Part shown: in pieces, positions 56,277 through 64,000 of the stretch
Position numbering within the stretch: the stretch's first letter is position 1
Layout of the letters: every line of letters starts with the position of its first letter
DNA from: Trichomonas vaginalis G3
Lineage: Eukaryota; Parabasalia; Trichomonadida; Trichomonadidae
Assembly: GCF_026262505.1 (NCBI RefSeq)
Contig: NC_067206.1
Span: 38,391,660 to 38,455,659 of the forward strand
Direction of reading: 5' to 3'
DNA length: 64,000 bases
Position numbers and translations under genes: made by a program
The notes under the pieces: model-generated
The model's input: only the letters and a program-made list of their open reading frames with translations
Databases searched by the model: none
Told to the model about the DNA's origin: nothing

Positions 56277-59200
56277 ATGAACAAAAACGGAACAGCTAAA
56301 ATGAATGATAATCAAATTAGAGCAGAAGGTAGAAGGTTATTTAAACGCTTCTATAACATTCCTGATGGTGTTAATCCTAAAACTCGTAGAAGTTATTTAA
56401 ACGAAGCAATAGATGCATATGAAGGGTTTGACATTTCATCAGAAAGTGAGAGGTTAGCAAGAATGTTAAACGTTAATATTGATTTTTATTATTGTGACCT
56501 CAACCAGAAGACGTAGACATAAATAAGGTAGACTTTCCATTAGTGGAATCAATAATGATAGATCCAGAATTTGAAACAGTAAATATTTTATTAACACAGA
56601 GTCCATGTGGAAAACTTCACGCTGACAGAATAACAGACGTTGAAGCACTCACAGGATATAAAGTTTGCCCCTTTTGCAAAGAAGAAGTATATTCTATCCG
56701 TGATGATCCAGAAAGGAAAAACCAAAGAAGATTTTTAAAACATTGTGAGAAATGTAAAGAAAATAATGGAAGATTAATTCAAGACGTTCAATTGCAAAAC
56801 ACACAACAACCATATGCACCACATATCACGAAACAGAAGATATATCAATGGCTATTAGCACATAATTTGCAGGAATATTATAAACCAACAAGATATTATA
56901 TTACTTTTGACTTCGAAACATTAGAGACTAAAGAAGAACTTCAACTTTCTGAATGTGCAACTTTGAACGCTTACTTAAAACCATTTATGGTATCATCAAC
57001 TGTCAAAATAAAGCCGCAAAGCGGCGAGGTCGTAGACCGTGATAAAACATTTACGAGGAATTTTTGCTTAACTTCGAGTGATTCTTTTATTTCTGATTGG
57101 ATTGAGTTTTTATTTTCAACCTGTTCATTAGTTGCTAAATCAAATATTGAACAATATGAAGAATTAATGAAGCCGCAAACGGACCAAACGGCGGGGACTT
57201 TGTCTCATACATTAAATGAGAAACAAAAGGAAGCATTTAAAGAACTTCTAGATGAAGAATTTAATAAAGTGAATATCATAGGTTTTAATTCGGGAAAGTT
57301 TGATTTAAATTTAATTCTTCGTGATTTAAACACTGCAAAATGGAAAATAAAATCAATGCTGGGTTCATCTTCTCAATTTAAGCAAATCATTGTAAAGAAA
57401 ACAAACTGTCCATATGAATTAAGATTTATTGACATCAGAAATTATATAGCGGGTGGGACATTAGACCAATTCACTCAAGATTTCGGAAACAATAAATCAC
57501 GTGTTAAATCCTTTTTCCCTTATCAATTCATCACGTGGGAAAATTACGAAGATGAATTATATAAAAAGGAACCATTCACGAAAGATTCATTTTATTCAGC
57601 ATTAACTCAAGAAACTATATCCGATTCAGATTATCAAATATATCTCAATGATGCTAAAAATTTTGAGAATAGATTAGAATATTTTATTCATTATTGCAAT
57701 AAAGACGTTGAAATTATGATTGACCCAATTGATAAAATTATTGAAGAAACATTTGTTTATAAAATTGACATGCTTCATAATCTTTCTTTATCATCGAATG
57801 CATCAATGATTCGTTACGCGTTAGCATATAAGAACTTCAATCCTAACGAAACATATCCAGAAGAAGAAAATGTGGAATCAAGTTTTGAATTAACGAAAAA
57901 GTATTGGAAATATAAAATTGAATCATATAAGAAACAAGATGAAAAAGCAGAAAGGGATACTAAAAACAATGTTTCAATGGATGACTATCAATACTATCAC
58001 GATTTAATCCTTTCATCTAAATGCAAAATGTGTGGTAAAGCGTTTACATATGCTAATAAACCAACATTGATAGAATCGATAATGAAAAACCACATACCAA
58101 AGAAAATTGTCAGTTAATGTGTTGTTATTGCAATGTCGTAAAATCAAATAAAGATGAAGATGTTCAACGTTTAAGAATCAATTTAAGAAATTATGCATTA
58201 AAAAATAATTTACCAATGACTTTAGATTCAGTTGAAGCTTATCACATTCTCCGTAATGGAATTACTGGTGGTCTATCAAATGTTCAACATCGTGTTAATC
58301 TTAAAGGAATCACGCACATTAATAAACTTTCATATAATCCAGAAACTAAAACTGTATCAAATGAGGACACCACCAACATTATGACTCATTTTGTTGGAGT
58401 TGACTTTAATTCATTATATCCTTCATCATTTTCATCTAATCCTCATGATTTCATTCAATATACTGACCATAAAATGTATATGCCGGGAAGATTGAATGGT
58501 GTTATCATTTGTGATACAGCAACAAAGAAAGCAAAAGCACTGGGAATTATTAGAAAGAAAAATACTTTATTCGTGGCTGAAGTAAAGGGTCACATTGATG
58601 AAAAATACATTAATGATTACATAAACTTTTTACCAATAATAAGAAACTTAGATATTATCACAGATGAAAAAACAATTGGCAGTTTTATGTATAATTACAT
58701 GAAATCAAACAATCTACCAGTTGACCAGAAACAGAGAAAATTAACTCAGTTAGCATCAACACACAACCAATATCAACCATTTTCTTCTTATTATCTTTGG
58801 TATCTAATAGACAGATTTCATTTTATCATTGATGATATTCAATCAATTTTAACATTTACGAAAAACACTTGCTTTAATGAATTTGCGAACGAATTTATGA
58901 ACGAAAGACAAAAGGCTGAATTAGAAGGAAATAAAGGAAAAAGTTTATTTTGCAAGATTTCACTTAATGGATCATATGGTTACGATGCAATGAATACACA
59001 AAATTACGCAAAGACTAAAATAATGAATGCACAGAAGGCACGCGTTGCATGTATGTCAAATAAGTTTAAAAACATAAGAGAAATAGGTGAAGATACGTAT
59101 CAAGTGATGCTTAAAGATAGATTTTATAGATGTGATACATGTTTACAAGAGGCATTCTTCACTTTAGATAACGCAAAATACTGGTATTTGGTTTTCATTT

Positions 59201-59781
59201 ATGATTTTATGTATAAATGCATGAATGTTAATCGTTTTCATTTCATTGAAGGTGATACTGATTCATCTTATTGGGCAATCGCTGGCGACCCAAATCTTCC
59301 TAACACTCAAGCATTTCAAGCAATTGTTACTGATAAACAATTTTATGATAAAAACATTTACAAATTCGCACCTTTTGATTTCTTTTGTTTTGATGAGAAA
59401 TTTAAACCTAAATTAAAGAATAAAGCTGAAGAAAAAGCACATGAGAAGAAGTTATTGGGTTTAGCAATTGAGAAACAAGGTGATAACATGGTTGCTTTAT
59501 GCCCCAAGTGTTATACATCATTCAACGGTTCAATTGATGGAAGTGATTTTAAAAAGATTGCACAAAAAATGAAAGGAGTTAGTTTACGACAAAATAAACA
59601 ATTAACACCTAAAAATTATTTGGATATAATAAATGATAAAGTGATATTTGATGGTCAGAATATTAATTTACAACTTAAAAATGGGTCAATGACTCGCTTA
59701 ACAATTGGTAAGACTGCATTAACAGGAGCACACACTAAGGCTGTGTGTTGTGAAAATGGATGTTGTATGCCATTTATTTAA
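56277..59781 (+). pseudogene. DNA polymerase B with 3'-5' exonuclease, two frameshifts
   Basis: Three frames follow: 56277-56516, about 56510-58117 and about 58100-59781. The middle part has a zinc-type CPFCKEEVYS...HCEKC, Exo I ITFDFETLETK, Exo II IIGFNSGKFDLNLI and Exo III HYCNKDVEIM. A cysteine cluster, CKMCGKAFTYANKPT then MCCYCNVVKSNKD, spans the second frameshift and looks like an HNH-type zinc finger. The last part has motif A GVDFNSLYPSSF, motif B KISLNGSYGYDA and motif C EGDTDSSYWAI. It is a full protein-primed-type replicase of Polinton kind, broken as assembled. Confidence 0.88.
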
Positions 59782-59883
59782 TAAAATGCCACAGAAGAGA
59801 CAAAAGGAACCGTTAATGATGTTTTTGATACTATGATTCAAAGAGGTGGGCACCCTTAAAACATTTATTTTATTTTTATATAA

Positions 59884-61434
59884 ATGGATAACTCAGATTT
59901 AGAAAATTTAATTGATGATTTAGTACTTAATCAAAAATTTCTTAGTTATTATGAATTAAAATCATATCTCCAAAAATATAATAATAATATAACGGGTGAT
60001 GATATGGAATATTATTATCCATATTATAAAAATGAAATTTTGAAATATCATGATAAAATAATTTCTAAAATTAAAGACAAAATTAAAAATAATGAATATT
60101 CAAAGGGAAAAACTAAATCACAGCTTAAACAATTGAAAGATTTCAAAAATAAAGTATTAACAGAAGAAGATATTGATGAATTATATAAATTATATAATCC
60201 TGAGCCGCAAAAGCAAAAGGAGCAAAAACAAAAGGTGCAAAACACCCAGGTCCTTCAGACCATAAATGAAGCACAAGCTTTAATTTATGATTCATTAGTT
60301 AAACCATATTCAGCCCGACTTTTAAATGAAGATCAACTTTTGGAATTCATCCTTCAACATAAACTCGAAGCGGGAAAGTATATTAAACCTTTATATACAG
60401 CATATTTAAAACAAATGAATAGAATACATCCAGAATTAATGAAGGAAGGAATGAATTCCAAAACTTCATCATCCAAAATCAAAGCAGATAAAATTAAACC
60501 ACTTGCAACACCAAAACCTCTAACGACAGTACCTGCAACACCAAAACCGCCTCCTCCTTCAGTTAATCCTTCATCATTCACTTTATTATATCCATTTCAA
60601 ACATTAAAGAAACAAAAAGATTTTAAAAAGGATTTCAAGATATTAAATAAACCAATTGACCCAAAAATTCAACCGTTAAAGGAAAAATTTGGTCGCCCTT
60701 CATTTGCACCATATCCATATTCATATGAAATCGATCATTTAGAATATTCAAAAGGAAACGTTACTTATTTATTTGCCATTAACATTAACACCAGATATTT
60801 ATATTGCATTCCAGTGAAAGGGAAAACAGAACAGGAAACAAGAAGAGCTATTCAATACTTACTAGATCATGAAAGAGTAGATAATATCAGGGGTGATGGT
60901 GATAAAGGATTTCAGGCAGCTATGACTCATTATTTCCCACAAATTAATTTTTACTTTTCATCCTCTCCATATACGTTTCATAATAAAATAGTTGATGCGG
61001 TAATGAGAACTCTTAGAGATGCGTTAGGGGTTAACGGTCAGATATACTGGGATGGAAATCATGACTCCATCATACAGCAGTTAGTATATTATTACAATAA
61101 TACATGGCATAGAACAATAAACATGAAACCGGTGGAAATGAAAAATGATATTTCAAAAGAATGGGAATATATTAGAAAGCAAATGGAAAGGTTGAATGAT
61201 GTTAAACGTGAACAAATTAATTCGGGGCTCATGAATTTTAAACAAGGGGATAAAGTTTTGATTCATCTCGATTATGGAAAAACTGATAAATCAATGACAA
61301 AAAGAAGACGAAGATTTGACACAATAGCTGAATTTGTTAGATATATTAACGGCAATGCATTAGTTGAGGTTAACAATAAATTAATAGAAATTCCGATTTA
61401 TTTTATTACTCCATTATATTTAAATAATATTTAA
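59884..61434 (+). CDS. Maverick integrase, lineage 2, intact (516 aa)
   Basis: The N-terminal 240 residues are helical and Lys/Gln/Pro-rich (LNQKFLSYYELKSYLQKYNN) with no HHCC zinc domain. The catalytic core has the first acid in YSYEIDHLEYSKG, the second in NIRGDGDKGFQ and the third in FHNKIVDAVMRTLRD, where Asp again stands for Glu (DD32D). A C-terminal SH3/chromo-like segment follows (FKQGDKVLIHLDYGKTDKSM). It would join the element ends to target DNA. The intact frame next to a broken polymerase is notable. Confidence 0.88.
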   Translation: MDNSDLENLIDDLVLNQKFLSYYELKSYLQKYNNNITGDDMEYYYPYYKNEILKYHDKIISKIKDKIKNNEYSKGKTKSQLKQLKDFKNKVLTEEDIDELYKLYNPEPQKQKEQKQKVQNTQVLQTINEAQALIYDSLVKPYSARLLNEDQLLEFILQHKLEAGKYIKPLYTAYLKQMNRIHPELMKEGMNSKTSSSKIKADKIKPLATPKPLTTVPATPKPPPPSVNPSSFTLLYPFQTLKKQKDFKKDFKILNKPIDPKIQPLKEKFGRPSFAPYPYSYEIDHLEYSKGNVTYLFAININTRYLYCIPVKGKTEQETRRAIQYLLDHERVDNIRGDGDKGFQAAMTHYFPQINFYFSSSPYTFHNKIVDAVMRTLRDALGVNGQIYWDGNHDSIIQQLVYYYNNTWHRTINMKPVEMKNDISKEWEYIRKQMERLNDVKREQINSGLMNFKQGDKVLIHLDYGKTDKSMTKRRRRFDTIAEFVRYINGNALVEVNNKLIEIPIYFITPLYLNNI

Positions 61435-61453
61435 TTTTTTTATTTCGTAAGAA

Positions 61454-61726
61454 ATGAGTGACAACGAAGCATCCAAGAGTCCAGACAATGAATATAAAAA
61501 GAAACTAAACAGAATTAAATCAAAAATATGCTATTACAAAAAGAAGCCACAATGCGGTGGGGTTGAAAACGATAAAGAGAGGAAAGAAATAATCGAAAAA
61601 TTAGAAACTTACCGTTCAATCCTTAAACTGAGTGAAGCAAAAATAAAAGAATTTAATAGAATAAATAAATTGATTGGAAGAGATGAATTTAATAAAGATG
61701 AATTTTTAAACTCAATCCAAATTTAA
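61454..61726 (+). CDS. Small charged Maverick protein (90 aa)
   Basis: Lysine/glutamate-rich and mostly helical (KIIEKLETYRSILKLSEAK-like) with a CYYKKKPQCGG pair near the middle. It starts 19 bp after the integrase stop behind TTATTTCGTAAGAA. Its stop overlaps by 4 nt the convergent 54-residue gene. Function unknown. Confidence 0.55.
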   Translation: MSDNEASKSPDNEYKKKLNRIKSKICYYKKKPQCGGVENDKERKEIIEKLETYRSILKLSEAKIKEFNRINKLIGRDEFNKDEFLNSIQI

Positions 61727-61887
61727 TTTTTATTCCTCTTCGACAACATCTCTCTTTCCATCATTACTGCATAACCACATTTTCTCAGTTTTAGTGGTTT
61801 GTTATTTTTAACATGTTCTTGCATCATTTTTATCATTTCCTCCCTTGTTATGATTCGTGGTAAATTTTGAGCTTGTGGGGTATTCAT
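61723..61887 (-). CDS. Maverick microprotein (54 aa)
   Basis: MNTPQAQNLPRIITREEMIK followed by a basic segment KPLKLRKCGYAVMM. It starts right behind the element motif TTTATTTTTATCATAA, the same 16 nt used by the gene at 62687. The motif TREEMIKMM / LTKDELNKMM / LTRQQLEKLL occurs in all three small minus-strand genes here, so they are probably related. Confidence 0.55.
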   Translation of the reverse strand: MNTPQAQNLPRIITREEMIKMMQEHVKNNKPLKLRKCGYAVMMEREMLSKRNKN

Positions 61888-61902
61888 TTATGATAAAAAT
61901 AA

Positions 61903-61941
61903 AAATTTAAATTATGCCGTTTGCTCTTTTGGAGCTCAGGA
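61903..61941. repeat. Direct repeat ATGCCGTTTGCTCTTTTGGA, copy 1
   Basis: AAATTTAAATTATGCCGTTT and GCTCTTTTGGAGCTC occur here and at 62904-62938, each upstream of a small minus-strand gene. A hairpin GGACTTTCAGTCC follows directly at 61947-61959. Confidence 0.7.
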
Positions 61942-62110
61942 CTTTCAGTCCGTTCTAAAGTTTGAGACAACATGACATTTTGACAACAACACAGGAAATA
62001 AATGTTATCGTTTATGTTTTCATTAATGATTTTAGGTTATTCAATAATTAATTATTTTTGAATAACTGGGAAATAAATTTACGTCAAATATGCAATTTAT
62101 AAAATCTTAT

Positions 62111-62192
62111 GTCGACAGGCTACGTAGCACAGTGGTCTAAGGTAGTGTTATGGAGGGGTCAGGGTCTGTGGTTCGAACCGCGACGGCGCCGT
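62111..62192 (+). tRNA. tRNA-like sequence / Pol III promoter module
   Basis: A box TAGCACAGTGG (62125-62135) and B box GGTTCGAACCG (62170-62180) are spaced 35 bp apart as in tRNA genes. The T arm pairs (TGTGG/CCGCG) with a short loop and the D stem can pair (GCAC/GTGT). The acceptor and anticodon stems are poor. A T run follows at 62194. Probably a degenerate tRNA or SINE-like unit; compare 11528-11601 in copy 1. Confidence 0.4.
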
Positions 62193-62250
62193 ATTTTCTT
62201 ATTTTCTTTGTTTGTCTTGTTTGTCGTGAATAAAAAGTGTCATAAAAGTG

Positions 62251-62336
62251 CTCTATCTTCCACGGGAATAAATAAAAAATTTACTTTATTTCTTCTTTAT
62301 TTCTTTGTTCCCGTGGAAGAAGGGTTTTGCTATTTT
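62251..62336. repeat. Long hairpin, TTCCACGGGAA arms
   Basis: CTTCCACGGGAA and TTCCCGTGGAAG form perfect 12-bp arms around about 50 bp of AT-rich sequence that itself repeats atttctt. It lies downstream of the tRNA-like unit. A third half-copy (tcgtggaag) is at 62402. Confidence 0.75.
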
Positions 62337-62412
62337 TTCTCAGCCGAAATCAATGATTTTTTCATTTTTGGAATCCTTAGCGAATGAGGAATCTTTTCTC
62401 TCGTGGAAGCTT

Positions 62413-62475
62413 TAACCTAAAATATATTTTAGGTGAAGAGGTGAGATCTCACCTGTTTTTTCACCTGTTTTTATG
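62413..62475 (-). repeat. Palindromic word element 13 (GGTGA type) in lineage 2
   Basis: On the minus strand CAGGTGAAAAAA and CAGGTGA lead to a perfect centre GGTGAGATCTCACC, then TCTTCACC and CTAAAATATATTTTAG. It shows that this family also lives in the second Maverick lineage. Confidence 0.85.
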
Positions 62476-62504
62476 GTAGCAGTGAAATAAAATTTTGTTA
62501 TCAG

Positions 62505-62687
62505 TTATTTTATCATCATTTTATTAAGTTCATCTTTAGTTAATAATTTGAATGGATTCGCTAATGTTCCACCTTGAGTCACAACACTTGCCCCGGCTAA
62601 TTGTGAAGAACCTGGGATAAGTACTCCATGAAATGATTTCATTGGTATCATTAATTTAGAAATAGTTGGCTTAATTAATTTGGTCAT
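62505..62687 (-). CDS. Small Maverick protein (60 aa)
   Basis: MTKLIKPTISKLMIPMKSFH, a glycine/valine-rich middle (GSSQLAGASVVTQGGT) and an end LLTKDELNKMMIK. It starts behind TTTATTTTTATCATAA. It shares the C-terminal [ST/LT]-x2-[EQ]-[LM]-x-K-[ML]-[ML] pattern with its two neighbours. Confidence 0.6.
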   Translation of the reverse strand: MTKLIKPTISKLMIPMKSFHGVLIPGSSQLAGASVVTQGGTLANPFKLLTKDELNKMMIK

Positions 62688-62754
62688 TTATGATAAAAAT
62701 AAAATTGCATAATTTAAATTTTTTTCTTTCTCATTTTCTCATTTTCTCATTTTC

Positions 62755-62889
62755 TCATTTTTCATTCTGTTTTGGTTTCAGCAACTTTTCAAGTTGTTGT
62801 CTTGTCAGTAACTTTAATTTTAACTTTGGATCAAATATTGGGTTTCCATCTTTATCTCTTCCAATAACACCATATGGTAGAATCTTCAT
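62755..62889 (-). CDS. Maverick microprotein (44 aa)
   Basis: MKILPYGVIGRDKDGNPIFD with an end LLTRQQLEKLLKPKQNEK. It starts behind TTTTATTTTTAGTATAA. Third member of the small gene group; the three are each followed or preceded by hairpin or repeat sequence. Confidence 0.6.
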   Translation of the reverse strand: MKILPYGVIGRDKDGNPIFDPKLKLKLLTRQQLEKLLKPKQNEK

Positions 62890-62967
62890 TTATACTAAAA
62901 TAAAAATTTAAATTATGCCGTTTGCTCTTTTGGAGCTCCTAAAGTTTGTTTCACAAACATTGAGCGT

Positions 62968-64000
62968 TCATTGAACTCTATACCATGCGTAAACTGTCAT
63001 GTAAGGTGGCATGTAGTCTTTACTTTGTCCCGTTGTTTGCGTATATCCTGAAACGCGATGTGTATGGTTTCCTTCTCCCTGAGTGTCACTCCAGTAACAA
63101 TTTATGGCAAACTTAACGTCGTCTTTAACATCATATCCTTTACCTTTTGTCATTCCTGACCAATCCCAATCTATGCTTATGCCAACCCGCTTGAGATGTA
63201 CTTAAATCTATGTAGTGACTGTGTGCAGGTAAATTTTCACCTGTAATCGTTTTACTTCCCCCTGTTCCTTTGAAGAGTTTGCACAATACAAAAACCTGTC
63301 GACTATTTGAGTCCAAGTTCCAAAACCAAGTACTACTTCTGGATTTGTTGAGTTCATTGACGTATAAATAGAGCCTATAGGAATATAATGTTTGAAGCAT
63401 TTCTGTCTTTAATGTTTGAAGCTCTGTTTTATCTGCTTTCTTGTCATATAAATCTTGAGCAGTGAATTTAATATTATGTTCATCCTTCATGACATAAACA
63501 TCTTTACATCTAATGTTTCTCATCGTCGTTATGTCGTCATCCGATGTTAAACCTTGTGGAAAGTTAGGAGGTTTACAATATAATACATCCCCACCAGTTT
63601 CTTCAACCGTTCCTTCAATACTTTCTATAGCAACAGTTGTAAAACTTGTATGTGTATGAGTCTTATCTGCCTTCTTCTCTAACTCATCGTTAACATAAGT
63701 TTTATCCGCTTTAAGGTCTAAACATCCTGAAACCCATCCTGTATCAGCTTTAGTTTTTAAAATCTTCAATGTCCGTTCATGGTACCATTCAACCCTTTCT
63801 ATAATTTCATTATCTTTTTCATTAACATATTCCTTATCTGCTTTCTTCATTAATGCACTAGCCACAAGTCCCTTATCTGCCTTCTTCTCTAACTCATCGT
63901 TAACATAAGTTTTATCCGCTTTAAGGTCTAAACATCCTGAAACCCATCCTGTATCAGCTTTAGTTTTTAAAATCTTCAATGTCCGTTCATGGTACCATTC
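62968..64000 (-). pseudogene. Fibre protein, copy 3, frameshifted and cut by window end
   Basis: The collar head (GENLPAHSHYIDLSTSQAGW, GEGNHTHRVSGYTQTTGQSK) is nearly identical to copy 1 and is split by a shift near 63145; a second small change alters the segment near 63385 (LYSYRLYLYVNELN). The middle differs (KTHTHTSFTTVAIESIEGTV, TSDDDITTMRNIRCKDVYVM). The shaft carries a 210-bp tandem duplication (63663-64000) encoding KADTGWVSGCLDLKADKTYV twice. The N-terminus is outside the window. Confidence 0.8.

Larger units (their letters stand above)
55081..64000. mobile_element. Maverick/Polinton copy 3, different lineage (right end outside window)
   Basis: It carries polymerase B with exonuclease motifs, a DDE-type integrase with a long N-terminal extension, several small genes and a fibre gene. 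Neither the polymerase nor the integrase is a close match of copies 1 and 2; gene order also differs. The fibre gene and one palindromic word element are shared with them. Capsid, ATPase and methyltransferase genes are not in the visible part. Confidence 0.85.

Noticed and set aside
62109-62387. 92-codon frame starting at the tRNA-like unit
   Set aside because: It reads through A and B boxes and the hairpin arms, and the product is low-complexity Phe/Leu; a structured non-coding unit explains it better.
1-64000. Spliceosomal introns as the cause of the frame breaks
   Set aside because: I did not see the conserved trichomonad intron ends (GTAYGT with ACTAACACACAG) at any break; the breaks are one-base shifts when copies are compared.

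Overview
The window is most likely Trichomonas vaginalis, or a very close trichomonad parabasalid. It is AT-rich and has compact intronless genes. Two host genes carry the trichomonad initiator (TCA followed by a pyrimidine-rich run) 11-12 nt before the ATG. There are ankyrin proteins of the large T. vaginalis family, a centrin, and a kinesin-II KAP subunit of the flagellar transport motor. About half of the window is Maverick/Polinton DNA, the giant virus-like transposons that fill trichomonad genomes.

Layout. (1) 1-21730: Maverick copy 1, left end outside the window. It carries a broken double jelly-roll capsid gene, a minor-capsid candidate, a superfamily-3 helicase, an A32-type packaging ATPase, KilA-N genes set among palindromic repeats, a protein-primed-type DNA polymerase B, a retroviral-type integrase, a phage-like fibre protein, small structural candidates, a Dam-type adenine methyltransferase and a satellite-rich terminus with a hairpin and poly-T. 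(2) 21731-25890: host DNA with one membrane protein and a 121-bp satellite that runs into a 100-N gap. (3) 25991-34488: Maverick copy 2, same orientation and close relative of copy 1. Only its right part is present; the polymerase is internally deleted, but the methyltransferase and several small genes are intact. (4) 34489-54700: host block with a coiled-coil/Sel1 protein, a saposin-like remnant, a bromodomain protein, a helical-repeat protein, an inverted centrin duplication with a 921-bp transposon in one arm, a polytopic membrane protein, an LRR protein, two ankyrin genes (one broken) and KAP3. (5) 55081-64000: a third Maverick of a different lineage, with an exonuclease-bearing polymerase B, a different integrase and small genes. 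It ends in a fibre gene almost the same as that of copies 1 and 2.

How it works together. Integrase and polymerase B would move and copy the elements. Helicase and methyltransferase would act on the element genome. Capsid, ATPase, small amphipathic proteins and fibre point to virion formation. Element genes start directly behind an AT-rich motif that differs from the host initiator.

The most unusual signals are: a family of palindromic intergenic elements in which the repeated word changes in concert (GGGTAGA, GGTGA, TGTTAGA) while pairing and a flank are kept; terminal hairpins with compensatory changes; a fibre gene whose middle is mosaic and is shared across two Maverick lineages; and a centrin palindrome that preserves the empty site of a transposon.

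Many Maverick genes carry single-base frameshifts, often in homopolymers. These may be real decay or consensus errors in a highly repeated family.
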